DNA from: Acanthosepion esculentum
Taxonomy: Eukaryota; Mollusca; Cephalopoda; Sepiida; Sepiidae
Direction of reading: 5' to 3'
Assembly (NCBI GenBank): GCA_964036315.1
Contig: OZ038495.1
Coordinates: 26,372,190-26,436,189 of the forward strand
DNA length: 64,000 nt
The position numbers and the translations under genes were made by a program. The stretch's first letter is position 1, and each line of letters begins with the position of its first letter. The notes beneath the pieces are model-generated. The model saw nothing but the letters and a program-made list of their open reading frames with translations. It had not been told where the DNA came from and searched no databases. Positions 1 through 11,818 of this stretch are shown one piece after another.

Positions 1-3000
1 ACCCTAATGCGGTCCATTATTTCAGGAATAGGAAGCGCCTCCGGAAAACAGGCTGAAGCCATAACAAAAATTTTAACCCTCCTCCTGGGAACAATCAGTA
101 CATCACATATAAAAAAAAATCATTTTATATTCAAATTTCATTTTAAAAATTTCATATTCAATGCGAAACAAAATATTCAAAAATAGAAAAAACGGCCCCC
201 CTCCTAAGACGAAAATGTTTAGAAAGTAATCTAATCGCTAGTTCATTCACAATAAATCTGCGTCCAGGTTCTTACAGATATTCTGTTATCACAATGTGGA
301 ATATTTAATAAGACGATGGAAACAAAAAGAAAAAGAATCCAAATGAAATTGGCTAGATGATATACTCAAAACATATTTTAAAAAATTCTAAATTTAAAAT
401 TCTCAACGTCTCTCGTTTGTGCGCATGTGTAGTCGCATCAACGGAAACACACGAAAACCTTTTCAACTTTGTCATACATATTTCGCCCAAAACTTCTTGA
501 TATATAAAAATTTATAAATCGTTATCCCATATATAGGCTTCAGGAATAAATAGCATTATTATTAGATTTTTAGTAATAAAAACAATATAATAATCAGATG
601 CTTGAAATTGTTTTGCTAAATTTTTCTCCTTTAGTTTGATTTTAGTTTAATTATAAGCATTGAAATTCTCAAAAGGGTCAGTTCGAATGGGAATACATAG
701 TTCTCTAAAATATTAGGATTTTAGGCTGTTTAATTGATTTATGCGTTCGAAAACAAATATTTCCTTTTCGCTGAAAACTTGCCGCGAAATTTAATACTTA
801 CTACTACGTCCGCGTGAAGTGAAGAAAATGTGAATCTCCATTACCTTTTCTCACGATAACACTCGTGGATTTAAGACCCTCATTTTTTTATGATACATTC
901 TTACTTTTCTCGTAATACGTGAAATTTACTACTATATTTGGACACACACACTTACATTTACACATACATTTATTAAAATGCATCTTTCAAAAACACTAAA
1001 CCAATATTTTAACAACTCTGATTTTTTTTGCAGTAGCAATATTTTAAATAAATTGCATTTCAGCGACTGAAATTTTGCTTGAACAGTTGTATCATAATTT
1101 TCTTATTGAAAGTAACCAACATATCTGAATCATTTGCTGTGAACATTTACGTGTTACTATTTGAATGGGAATAATGTCTATATGAAAATTAATTCCATTC
1201 TTTTATGTACGTTTTCGCATTTTTAGCTCGTTTGTTTTTTAGTTTGTTGATTTGAATCCTACCAAATCGTATGTATTTTTTATTTCATTTAAAGTTCTAT
1301 TTCCTGTCAATAAGCAAGGGAAAACTATTGCAGTCAAAGGGAAAATATTTGCTTTTCTTAGTAAATTTCTTTGTTTGCATTTACACATTGTTATAAACGC
1401 GTGTATGGTAGCACGAGAGAGCAAACGAAACAACAAGTATTGCCGGTGAGGCAAAAAGAAAAGAAGCAAGAATTGTTAAGATCATTTTTTGTATTGCTGA
1501 TACAGAAGGTCAAGGTGAAATGTGTATTTGCGGGCGGGGAATGGACTTGGAGGAAGAGGAGAGTCGGTAGGTCCTGGAGTTGATTCGTGTGTCTTGTCTG
1601 TGGACCGAGGTCACTAGTGTTAATGTTGACAACTTGTCCGTCGTGGGCGGCGTTCTGAAAAGCAGATGGGATGGATCATGACTCATTATTTCTTTATTTT
1701 CTACTCCTATCAACACAACTCATTGACAGTCATCATTCGTTAGCAGACGATCGCTTTAAATAATTATTGCAATAAATTCCAATAATATCATATGGGAAAA
1801 GTCGTTCTTCACTATTCACTACATGCTATTTAAGAAGAAATGTTTACATTTTTTTTATACTCAGGTGATGGTAAGAGAAAAATGACATTTTCTGTGACTT
1901 AGCTATTACTATCATTAGGACGTAGCTGCGGTCAGTATATTACACCTTTGTCGAAAGTTTAACGTTTAATTTTATTTGTTGCCACTTATGATATACGTGG
2001 ATTCTTGTCCGAATAGATTCGAAGTAAGAACAGAAGAGTGTAGTTGGACATATATTTCTATGAGAAAGTACTCGTATAGAAATACTAAAACCGTTACGCA
2101 TCGTCTAGACATGTAAAAATCATAGAACTAATATAAATATTATTTTACTGGTGCGTTTTTCAGTTTCTAATGTTGCACAATAGCACGGTTATGCAGTACA
2201 CCTGCAAGATTAATTAAACCCAATAAAATAGCTCTTATTACAAGTGAGAGATTAGTCAAAAAGTGAATTAGTCAGAAACTAAATTTACAGGATGTTGCTT
2301 TGTTATAATCTTACATAGCAGACTGTTGACAGTAATCAGCAGTTACATAAATTGCACTTGTCTCATTATAAACTGACCTCCAAACTTTATGTTTTAGGTG
2401 TCACAGCCAGTTCTCTACATGAGTCAATGGTTACATATTTTTTGTGTGCAGTTATTTGTACGTATCATTGACAGACGTAGAATTAGAGTACAAATCCTTA
2501 AGTCAGTTTCGTTCCACCGTTAATATGAACATAATTTCAAATTTATGAATCTGATGCTACAGTTTTGCTGGCGCTTGTAGCAGTTTCGAATGAACTCGAA
2601 ACAAACCACAAGCAAGCTGTTCCTTTTTGTAAATTTCTATATTTCTTATTTTAAACAGATGGAAGTGCAACCAAAAATGGAGACATGAATGAAAATATCC
2701 GTTAGGTGGCTAGGATAGATGGGGAAATTTCTCATTTATGTCACTAGCCAGTGTTCAAGCCAAAGTAAAAGTCAGGAATTTAAATGCTGACAAGGAATTC
2801 CTCTCCACTTTCAGAATACAATGCACTTGTGTCAAGCCAAGCTTAATAAAGGCATGTGGGATTAAATTATCAATGAAAACGAGAAACATTTAGTAGAAAA
2901 CATCTTATTTAAGATTCACTAGAAATGCGAACTGTTAAACAACAAGTATAAAGCAATTTTATACCAGAAGAAAAAATAATGAATTTTTTCTTATGCACTA

Positions 3001-3285
3001 TGAGAAACTAAAAATGAAAAACCCGTTTGAGTGGAACTTCTTTCTTACAAATGGAATACGAATAGAATGAGGATAATTCAAGCCCGTGAACGTGGCATGC
3101 CAGGTCTTAGCTGTAAAGGTCTGAATCGGTGAATCTAATGAATATAGCTCGTCTGAGAAGTTGTCATAATAATACTCATGTTAATATTTGTAGGAAAGAG
3201 AATGGCTTACCGCCTGGAACAAAAATGCGCTCTTACGTGTCTTGTGTGCAAGATACGTGAAAGTTGGTTTATTGTAACTTAAATT
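1..3285. other. AT-rich stretch with no recognisable gene or repeat
   Basis: I read both strands and found no open frame with a recognisable domain, no tandem array and no TE signature. The short open frames near 1240-1716 overlap on both strands and look like chance. The composition is uniformly AT-rich with many A and T runs. Confidence 0.6.
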
Positions 3286-4820
3286 ACAATTTTGGCACCA
3301 GGCCGAAGGGGAAGTAGGGCGAGGGCGGTCAACACTAACTATCCTAAACGTAGCTAAACCGATTCACGACCCATTCATTCATTATAATTTACTCATTCAC
3401 CAAGAGAACTCATCCAATCCGACATATATCACAATACTACATATTCTCAGGAATCCTACAAACACATCCTTGACATAAATGTTTTATAATTTATAAATGA
3501 CTTTTTGGGTTTTTTTTCCAATTTTTTCTTTAAAAAAACATAAAAAGTTAATGATATGAAATGAGCGGGAAGGGGTGAACCCTAAAATGAGACTAAAATA
3601 TAACCAAACATTCAAACTAAATACAAAATGTGTTAGTAGGACCCGGCCATCTCAAAGAAAAATAAGAGCGGCCGCTGTATTCCACCAATAGACAGAATCA
3701 AGAATCTCAACATTAACGGAGAGTGAAGGACAAAATAAATTGTGAAGTGGGAAAGTCAAGAATTGACTTCGTCAAGATAATATAGGGGATAAAAGACTGG
3801 GGAGGTTGGGAAACTTGACATGGATCATAACAAAAGAGATAGTCAGGAGAAGGCCCAGAACAAAAATTATTCACAAGTAAGCAAACAAGAGAGTCTAACG
3901 ACAGGAAACCACCCCATTGCGTCAAAAGGGAATCAAGGCTGGCCCCGTTCACACTAACCAAGCTCACCACTTTTACCCACCTTTCACCGAAACCTACCAA
4001 TAACAAACGTTTTCTATCAGATCTAATCTTCATCTTGAGTTGACGCCCAAAGAATTCGACCAAATCCTGATGAAAATAACGTTCGTATCATAAGATTCCA
4101 TCCATCTGCAACGTACACACCACAATTCTTTCCACGGCTAGCAACGTGAGAAACACCATTCGTTTCACTCCAGAACACAGGGGCAAGACATTATCCTATG
4201 CGTATGCAAGATCGATGGACACGGGATTTGACGAGCCATCAACTCGCCGACATAATACCAGAAGGGCCGCACTTGAGGACAGTGATAAAAGGCATGCGAA
4301 GCCGTTTCTTCTAGACAAAGGTCCCACCGATAACAATCGGGAAAATACGCCCAGCCCTTTCTGAAGGCCACGTCATTGAGCGATACCGCGTTCAGAATTC
4401 ATTGCCAGTTGCTGAGGTAATTCGCTGCTAGCATCAAGGATCAGAATGATCGCAACTCGGTCATCGACAAGCCGAGCCGAGCCGAGCCGAGCCGAGCCGA
4501 GCCGACCACAGAGTGGGTCCGCCTCGATCACCTCGACTAATTCTTGATACAAGAGCATCTTAGACCGTGAAAGGTCACTGAACCGAGGAATGACCTTCAG
4601 AGATGCAGGTTGCTTAAACTGTCCATCCCTTAACAGCACAAGTCTGTTACGATCCCAAAAGAATCTCGGCAACTGATGTAAACGCTCCGTCGGGATCTTG
4701 GTCAAAATCTTTAACTCTGTGTTTAGCAGAGTTATGAGCCTATTGTTATCTAAATCCCGCCAACCATATTCAAGGAGCGTCTCTCTCTGCGCCTTCTTGG
4801 CCTTACGCTTTCGAATGGCT
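3286..4820 (-). mobile_element. 3' part of a non-LTR retrotransposon with zf-RVT-type zinc region, broken
   Basis: The minus strand reads as the C-terminal part of a LINE reverse transcriptase in three frames. Residues upstream of 4705 stay open to about 4820. The piece 4373-4705 follows, then after a frameshift 4165-4371 carries a C..EE..H..HC pattern (EETASHAFYHCPQVRPFW) typical of the zinc-binding zf-RVT segment. The piece at 3713-4063 contains a basic FFGRQLKMKIRSDRKR stretch of the kind that ends such proteins. The catalytic palm is absent, so the copy is 5' truncated at the junction with the opposite-strand LINE at 4810. A CCGAG pentamer expansion at 4470-4505 has lengthened the frame. 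The AT-rich region 3286-3712 is probably its 3' UTR. It is a dead relic. The family is recognised by motif only and the clade is uncertain. Confidence 0.7.
4470..4505. repeat. CCGAG pentanucleotide microsatellite (about 6 units)
   Basis: Tandem CCGAG/GCCGA units lie inside the LINE relic. On the minus strand they encode a LGSAR repeat, so this is an in-coding expansion that happened in this copy or its lineage. Confidence 0.9.
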
Positions 4821-5475
4821 TGAAGCTGAACAACTACATTGAATCAATGGCTGGAACTGCTGCAATAAAAGTTTGGGTCACAGAAGGTTTTTCTTGTCAG
4901 CGTCCATCTTACATATCTACAAATCGTCCGTGCATTGAATACTGTTGCCATATCTGGTCTGGTGCCCGAGATATTCATCTCGAGGTTCTCGGCAAAATCC
5001 AAAGAAGGATCTGTAATATAATCGATCCTGATTTGTCATCTAGACTTCAGTCAATTTCTCACAGATGTGATATGGTTTCCCGCTCTCTTTTCTACAAATA
5101 TTTCCATGGCTGTTCTGTTGAGCTTCTTTTCCCTGGTTCCCCGACTACATATATTTAAGCATGCTACTAGATTGGCAGCTAGGCGTTTACCCTCTTACCT
5201 TTGAAACAGTTAAATGTAACCGCCATTTCTACTCCAACTGCTCCTTTTCTTGCATTTCCCGCCTGTGGAATTTCCTTCCGTTTACTTGCTTCCCTGACAA
5301 CTACAATATTCAAAAATTTAAATGCGACGTCAATCGCCATCTTCTGATGTCTTGAACTCCGTTCATCTTTTATCCTTTCCTCATCCCTCTATACACAATT
5401 TTTCTCTCACCTTCACTGTATGTAACCCCCTGCAAACCTGTGGTACTTCCGTCTTGCTTGAGGTGAAATGCTTAA
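4808..5475 (+). mobile_element. 3' end of a CR1/jockey-type LINE with its 3' UTR
   Basis: The plus-strand frame 4820-5158 reads as the thumb/C-terminal region of a non-LTR reverse transcriptase: CIEYCCHIWSGA, then KIQRRICNIIDPDLSSRLQS and SLFYKYFHG. After a frameshift near 5155 the end is in 5161-5355 (SRLWNFLP..CFPDNYN..KFKCDVNRHL, stop). The 3' UTR follows, ending with CTTGCTTGAGGTGAAATGCTTAAAAAA at about 5455-5480. The same UTR layout ends the LINE at 9464-10045 and the SINE at 25983-26355. The palm is missing (5' truncated). The family identity rests on the conserved C-terminal signature. It is an inactive copy. Confidence 0.8.
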
Positions 5476-5480
5476 AAAAA

Positions 5481-6077
5481 CAAAACAAAAAAACTCGCAC
5501 GTAACACATAGAAAACAAAACAGGCCATAACTTCTATTTCATAAATGCCAACCTAAATAGAAATGTACGTAGTTCATTACGTAGGAAATACTTGGAGGGA
5601 GTTCTGATAAATATTTTGCCATCTATACACACACGTCCAACTTACTTTATTATATCACGAACATTTATAAACACATACTTAAAGAATGTAAGATATGTCT
5701 ATCTGCAACCCATACCTCGTATAACTTAAATTCTTCACTCTCACACAAAACATCCCCCAATCAACATACGGACAACTACCAGACATAGATGAAAATGCCC
5801 GCTAGATGCTCAAAAGAATACACACGCATGCAAATTATCAACTAAATACCGGATGGAAAAAATAGAACGGTGATGCCCATACAGACATGAATTATACACA
5901 CGAACGCTGATTGACAGGACAGATACAGGAGGGGTTCGCTATATCAATGAAAAACAAGCAACACATTAATAAAAAATACCAGAATTTTTCTCCTCCATAT
6001 TTAATTTCTGATGAAGTTTAAATAAAAGCGAAACATGTTAAATTTACAAACGTTTTCAATTTGTTCTTTATCCGATC
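5481..6077. other. Unassigned AT-rich spacer
   Basis: No domain-bearing frame and no tandem structure is visible between the LINE 3' end and the (TA)n tract that starts near 6078. Confidence 0.5.
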
Positions 6078-6108
6078 ATATATATATATATATATATATA
6101 TTTATCCT

Positions 6109-6152
<44 letters not shown>
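6078..6152. repeat. (TA)n microsatellite, interrupted
   Basis: Two TA blocks (about 6078-6102 and 6112-6152) are separated by TTATCCTATC. They sit just upstream of the truncated 5' end of the next LINE. Confidence 0.97.
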
Positions 6153-6155
<3 letters not shown>

Positions 6156-6182
6156 CAATTTATCTATCGCACCTTATATTAT

Positions 6183-7290
6183 CAGCGCTTCAAAGCCAAG
6201 ACCCACCTTCGTACGCAAATTATTCGTGATTTGTTGTTTGCTGATGATGCTGCTCTTGTTGCGACATCCTTTGAGGAGGCCCAACATCGTTTCTCTTCTG
6301 CATGTAAAGCCTTTGGTCCTACACTTAGCATAAAGAAAACTGAAGTGGTGCACCAATCTTGTCCTACTCCGAAGCAATTCTGTGGTGAGAAACAAAAGCC
6401 ACCTGTCTACAAATTTCCAGAAAGACCATTGAAAGTAGAAGACAAAGCCCTGAACTCTGTAAAATCTTTCACCTATCTTGATAGCAAAGTAAACTACAGT
6501 GGAACTTTAGATGATGAAATCGTGCATCGGATTTTTAAGGCTACCAGTACTTTCGGCAAACTTCGCCATTGCTTGTGGAATGAGCGGGGTATTCGACTGG
6601 ATACGAAAATTCGGGTTTACAGAGCTGTTGTACTTGCCATCCTTTTGTACGGCTCAGAGTCGTGGACTCCATACAGGTACCATATACGCTAGCTGGATGT
6701 TTTCCATAAACGCTGTTTGCGTGCAATCTGTGGAGTTAACCTTCAAGATAGGACATCTAACATAGACCTGTTTAACAGGTGTAATATTGGAGGAATCGAG
6801 ACTTTTATCCTACAGTCTTTTTTTACGGTGGACTGGTCATGTCTTGAGAATGTCTGATGACAGGATACCCAAGATCCTAATGTACAGCCAGTTAGATCAG
6901 GACTACAGGAATGTAGGACACCCATGGCTAAGATACAAAGACAAGCTGAAAAGCAACTTGTCAGCTATCAATATACATCATAACACCCGTGAGCGTTTAG
7001 CCTTGGAGCGAGAAGAATGGAGATCAACGTGTTTTAGTGGACTCAGCAATTTTCAATCTGCTTGTCTGAATCATCTTCAAGAAGCGATAGCAAGAACTAA
7101 AAGGTCAGCCAATCTAACAGTGATCTCATCTCACAATCCTTACTCTTGCTCTATATGTGGCCTCCTTTGTAAATCGCTAGCGGGTCTTAAGTGCCACTTA
7201 AGATTATCGCACAAAATTTCATAACTGAATCAATTAAGCTGTCAGATACTCAAACGTCGAAACCGACGGGAGTGTCCATTATTATTATAT
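6183..7290 (+). mobile_element. RTE-like LINE 3' half with C-terminal C2H2 zinc finger
   Basis: The frame starts in the reverse transcriptase palm (FKAKTHLRTQIIRDLLFADD, around 6190-6245, where FADD is the catalytic box). It continues through SIKKTEVVHQ, the SFTYLDSKVNYSG region and the LYGSESW box near 6640-6660. A frameshift near 6690 moves RCLRAICG and RTSNIDLFNRC to a second frame. Another shift then leads to the frame 6787-7224 (WTGHVLRMSDDRIPK). The end holds a C2H2 finger, YSCSICGLLCKSLAGLKCHL..H, at about 7141-7218, directly before the stop. After the stop come GACGGGAGTGTCC and a TTA-rich tail to about 7290, which looks like the element's 3' end. Endonuclease and fingers are missing, so it is 5' truncated and inactive. 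Confidence 0.82.
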
Positions 7291-7531
7291 ATTATAATAA
7301 GATTATATCATTATAACAGATCAATAATCAATTATTTTCAAGTGGTTTTAAAGAATAACATATAAATTATGAATTTCTTGGAATAATAAAAGTTCACCAA
7401 AATACTGTAAAAACTGATCATCTTCACCTGTGATAAGGTGAAATCTTCACACGTGTCGTCCTACATAATCAAGTGAGAGAGTCCCTTATAGATAAACTTA
7501 ATCGTACTACAATTCTTTCTCTATCTCTTTA

Positions 7532-7534
<3 letters not shown>

Positions 7535-7593
<59 letters not shown>
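7535..7593. repeat. (CA)n microsatellite
   Basis: An uninterrupted CA tract of about 58 bp. Confidence 0.98.
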
Positions 7594-7595
<2 letters not shown>

Positions 7596-8150
7596 TTTGG
7601 GTTCTATGTAAGGAAATTTCACGGTGGATCATTGCAATTTAGGAGCAGAAATAAGATGAATAAATCAGAAGGGATATCACATAAATTGAAAATATAAGTG
7701 TAGATTTCCAGTAAAAAAATCACAGACAGGAATTTGATAAATATTTATATGATAATTTTTATTTATGTCAAATTCCTTCTTAAATTAATTACCTTGACAC
7801 AGATTCATCCGTTTTCTTTTCCGCCACATAAATAGTTGTTATTTTTGTTCTATAAATCCATATTTGTGCTTATTCAGGTTTCTTTAGTTAGAGGCGTTAC
7901 TACCTTAGGGTTGACGAAGCAAATCATAGCTACAACACCCTCTATACACACACACACACGCAGACACCGAAAACGTTTTGGTTGTATGTGAATTTTTAAA
8001 AATATTATGCTTTATGGAAATAAAGCATACTATTAAGAAATAAAGCATATATTTAAAAAAAAATGAACATTACAACTAAAGACTTTTACGGTTTCTCTTC
8101 TTTTTAATATATAGACTTTTCTCTCGTTGGAACAACTATAAACTCTTCCC
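7594..8150. other. Unassigned AT-rich spacer
   Basis: It contains only a short (CA)8 near 7945-7960 and duplicated AATAAAGCATA strings near 8020-8050. No gene or TE is recognised. Confidence 0.5.
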
Positions 8151-8152
8151 TT

Positions 8153-8205
8153 TATTATATATATATATATGGGTGAAGATTTTAATTTTTTAATATTTTT
8201 CATTG

Positions 8206-8269
<64 letters not shown>
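8153..8269. repeat. (TA)n microsatellites flanking a hairpin
   Basis: TA tracts lie at about 8153-8170 and 8209-8269. The second abuts the inverted repeat that begins at 8270. Confidence 0.97.
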
Positions 8270-8272
<3 letters not shown>

Positions 8273-8360
8273 GTTGGATTGATGTGAGTTTGTGACCCTG
8301 GGTCTGACGATCGCAAATAGCGTCAAACCCAGGGTCACAAACTCCCATCAGTCCAACTAA
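8270..8360. repeat. 40-bp arm inverted repeat (hairpin)
   Basis: The left arm is 8270-8309, the loop 8310-8320 (11 nt) and the right arm 8321-8360. The arms match at 37 of 40 positions. The core TTTGTGACCCTGGGT is GC-richer than its surroundings. This is the same architecture as the palindromes at 38896-38969 and 62846-62927: head-to-head partial copies next to a (TA)n tract. I read it as an inverted pair of a dispersed repeat, probably Penelope-like, but the family is not proven. Confidence 0.9.
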
Positions 8361-8459
8361 ATATGTTAGATCTATCACTGATATTGAGCGCTTTCCAATA
8401 AATACCGCGTATGTGTAATATATAATTAATATACATAAAAAATTGCATACATACGTGTT

Positions 8460-8467
<8 letters not shown>

Positions 8468-8527
<60 letters not shown>

Positions 8528-8548
8528 TTTAATGGTCAGAGTTTATAT

Positions 8549-8590
<42 letters not shown>
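8468..8590. repeat. Two (TA)n microsatellites
   Basis: TA tracts at about 8468-8522 and 8552-8590 are separated by about 30 bp of unique sequence. Confidence 0.97.
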
Positions 8591-8593
<3 letters not shown>

Positions 8594-8714
8594 GAACAAT
8601 TTTAGGGGAAAGAACAATGATAAAGTGAGAAAAAGGTTTTGTGCCACGCTTTTTGTCCTTTTAAACTTCGTCGGACTAAGTTTGTTTACGTTAATTCGAC
8701 TACGCATGCGCACG

Positions 8715-9325
8715 AATGAGCAGGATAGCAAGAGGAGTCAGGTACTTGCTGAAGCGGTATAGGGGACCGACCATTTGCCCGCCATCTTTAGCGATGGATC
8801 GTATGTATGAGCTCCACTCCACTTGTCGTATGGACGTGTCCTTGAAAGGAAACCCGTTCATCACGAAACGAAAATTTTGGGGTCCGCTCGGCATTGATGG
8901 AACGTTACTAGTTTCGTTTTTGTGGCATTGCATGTGACCAGCCAGTTTTTCCTACCACTGATCTGTTACAGATGTCAGCAGAGAGATCAGCTTCTAGACT
9001 CTAGTCATCTAGAATTTTGTAGGTCCACCCATATACTGTTGTATCATCAGTATGATATCCACAAAAGCTCGGAGTATACTCTTAGGCAGATCATTAATGT
9101 AAAGTAGAGAGTTGAGCCGAGAAGCGAGTCTTGGAGGACGCCTGTATTGATCACTTGGGTCTCGGAGGACTGATAGTTAACAACTACCTCCAGGGACCTA
9201 CCCGTTGAGAAGGACTTGATAATTGAGAAGCCTGCTCCAATGATTCCATAGATGGAGAGCTTGGGCAGCAACCATCTCTGTCACACCGTGTCAAAGTCTT
9301 TTGAAATATATAATTGAACCCAACA
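8715..9325 (-). mobile_element. CR1/jockey-type LINE reverse transcriptase fragment (palm and thumb start)
   Basis: On the minus strand, reading from about 9325 down, SKDFDTV..RWLLPKL (palm motif A region) is followed by SIIKSFSTGRSLEVVVN and INTGVLQDSLLGSTLYFTL (normally GVPQGS..GP.LF). The YADD box comes in another frame near 9050 as YHTDDTTVYG. Further down, 8700-8933 reads NATKT/KNETSNVPSM..WSSYIRSIAKDGGQMVG..YLTP. At least three frameshifts separate the pieces. Both ends are truncated. It is a different copy from the adjacent LINE end at 9464-10045, because the regions covered do not join cleanly. Confidence 0.78.
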
Positions 9326-9463
9326 AGTTAACTATGTCAGTATGAAAGTAAATATGACCGTCATATACGTACTTTGACTATGTGGGTACAATTAAGGTTT
9401 TACAATGACGATTACACAGGGTGCGTGTGAACACATTGAAGATCGTAAGAAAAACAACGACAT

Positions 9464-10046
9464 TTTTTTTAAGCGTATCACCCCAAGCAAGGCTGGAGGC
9501 CACTAGCACGCAAGGGTTTACAGAAGGTTTGGAAGAAGAGCAGATAGGAGTGGTAAAGGAGAGGATGTGGAGAAAGATAGTGGATCGATCAAGGCAAGGG
9601 GGTTACAGAAGATTTGGAGCGAGAGCAGATAGGAATGAAAGGTGAAAGGATGTGGAGAAGGGAAGTGGATAGATCAAGGCAACTGGAGATGTCGATTGAC
9701 GTTACACTTAAATAGTTGGAGATTGTATTTGTCAGGGAAACAGGAATAAGGAAGGGAGTTCCACAGGCGAGATGTGCGAGACATGAAGCTATTGGAGTAG
9801 AAGATACGTCTACATCTAACAGTTTCAACGGTGAAGGGGTGGGAACGGGATGCCAGCCTCGTAGGACGTTTAAATTCATGAGGCCTAGGAACCAGCGAAA
9901 GCAGCTCCTCGGAGCAATTACCGTGAAAGTACTTGTAAAAAAGACAGAGCAAGGCAACATCGCGTCTGTGAGAGAGCGACTGCAGACGAGATGACAGATC
10001 AGGGCCAATTACGTTGTATATCCGTCTTTGGATCTTATCAAGACAT
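9464..10046 (-). mobile_element. 3' end of CR1/jockey-type LINE with complete 3' UTR and A tail
   Basis: The minus-strand frame 9674-10046 is intact for about 125 residues. It reads LDKIQRRIYNVIGPDLSSRL, SLSHRRDVALLCLFYKYFHG, then SRTSRLWNSLPYSCFPDKYN and NVNRHLQLP before the stop. The 3' UTR runs from about 9672 to 9464 and ends with GCCTTGCTTGGGGTGATACG, then CTTAAAAAAAA. The 5' truncation is at about 10046. The last codons plus the UTR recur almost unchanged as the tail of the SINE at 25983-26355, which makes this the partner LINE family. The open frame suggests a relatively young copy compared with its neighbours. Confidence 0.85.
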
Positions 10047-10114
10047 CTTACAAATAAGTAAATAAATTGATACAGAACTTGTTTCACAGATGAAGTAATG
10101 GTTGGGTTACATGT

Positions 10115-10324
10115 TCATTCGATGTAACCGCTTTCAGCCACAATGATGTCTTCAATGCATAACCGGAACCAATGGCATGTACTCAACACATGGTCTGTAT
10201 TGATATTGGACATCACTCGGATAGTGACGTCTTTCAGGGAATCAGTCGTATTGTGCGAACGTGGATTAGTCTCCCGTTCAACAACGCCTCACATGTAATC
10301 GTCAAGAGTATCTAGGTCTGGTGA
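10115..10324 (-). mobile_element. mariner-type transposase C-terminal fragment
   Basis: The minus strand from 10324 to 10115 reads as about 69 residues of a mariner transposase C-terminus. It begins SPDLDTLDDYM with the last catalytic Asp of the DDD triad retained, then one stop, then GVVERETNPRSHNTTDSLKD, and ends VAESGYIE with the terminal stop. The rest of the transposase and the inverted repeats are absent. A LINE of another family begins immediately at about 10326 on the opposite strand, so the mariner was cut by that insertion or by a deletion. Not functional. Confidence 0.8.
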
Positions 10325-10325
10325 G

Positions 10326-11095
10326 TTTGTTAGCAGACACAGAAAGGAAACTACAAAACCTCCAGCAGAAGGTAGCGAAGGAAAGCGAGAAGAAGGGACT
10401 AAGCATAAACTACAAGAAGACAGAATACATGGTCATCAGAAAAAGATGAGCTCAATATGCAATTTACAGGTCGAGGACACTACAAACAGGCAGGTGTGAA
10501 AATTTTAAATATTTGGGAAGTGTTCTGACAGAAGACGTTAAGTGCGACGCTGAGATCTGAAAACGTACTGGGATGGCCAAAGACGCATTTCAAAAGCTAC
10601 GCAGAGTATTACGAGACGGGAGGATTTCTTTGGTAACAAGAAAAGAAAAGAGTACTGAACTACTACCTGATATCTGTCCTTCTTTATGGCAGCGAATGCT
10701 GGACAATCCCCTCAATGATGAAGAAGAGACTCGAGGCAACAGAGATATGGTTCTACAGAAGGATGCTAAGGATACCAAGAGCCGAACATGTGAGCAACGA
10801 TGAGGTTTTGGAGAGGATGTAAACAAAGAGGAAACATAACATCAAGAAGAGGCCTTGCTGAAATTTCTGGGACACGTAATGTGAAAGGAGGGCTTGGAAA
10901 ATCTGATACTCACAGGGCGGATAAAGGGATAACAGGGACATACATAACGGGCTTGAGAAGTGGATGGCAGAACACGATCTGGGAAAAATAACAAAGAGAC
11001 AAAATTTATTGAGGGTTTCTAGGGACAGGAGGAGGTGGAGATCCATGATTGTCTACGTGCTGAAGGGACACGGCACATAATAGAAGAATGAGTTA
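10326..11095 (+). mobile_element. LINE copy A (endonuclease-RT family, 3' end), heavily broken
   Basis: This is one of four copies in the window of the same LINE family (others at 39621-40605, 43670-50528 and 56228-58072). Readable pieces in order are ADTERKLQNLQQKVAKESE, GLSINYKKTE, KYLGSVLTEDVKCDAE, GMAKDAFQKLRRVL, LYGSECW-type residues near 10685, FYRRMLRIPRAEHVSN near 10750-10800, KFLGHVM.KEGLENLILTG and the family's end (RAEGTRHIIEE, then AATAGAAGAATGAG). The YADD box is cut off at the 5' end. Many frameshifts and stops make it a pseudogene. Confidence 0.8.
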
Positions 11096-11332
11096 AGTGG
11101 ACACATGTTTCATGTGGTGTGGTCGTGCAGGTTGACCGCTATCCAATCTTGGGTCACCACAACTTTGCGAGTTGATGCAGAATTCTGCTGGAACTCTTAC
11201 GGCCTTCCATTGCATACAATGTCTATTCAGCGACTTTCTCAACTGTTTCCAGCACCTCAGTGGAGTCAGGGTTCCTCTCTACTCACCATTCCTAAAACCA
11301 CCATAGAAGACAGAAGCTTGGTGTTTAAAACA

Positions 11333-11760
11333 TAGGGGACATTAGAAAGATCCACACTTAACCGCATGTCATTTCTCCAATTCATTTTTTGATCCTGTTT
11401 GAAATGATTTTTGTATGAAAACAAAACAAAAAACATAGCATACCAGCTTCTGCTGGATGTTTCAATTTGTTCAGTTTTGCTTGGAGCAACCTTTGTTCTT
11501 GTGTGTGTGAGGATATATCTAACACTTTCGCCACAGCCCCTCAACCTCCGGGTTGAGGTGTCTACTCGGTCTTAACCGAACTTAAGGGAGTGGCCGTAGG
11601 TCCCCTGAGCATCTGTAGTTCATTCGACCAGTCCACTGGTTCAATTCTACTTCCTGCCCACGTTGTGTTTGGTTTGATCCAGAAGTGATGTTCATCCATT
11701 CACGGTCGACTGAAGATGTAGGCACGACTGGAGAGTCTGTGCTAAGAAATTTAGAATGTA

Positions 11761-11818
<58 letters not shown>

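Noticed and set aside
6035..6333. Open frames of alternating Ile and Tyr
   Set aside because: They are translations of (TA)n tracts. The same applies near 8190-8731, 15597-15863, 38600-38853, 42592-42849, 59945-60263 and 62445-62849.
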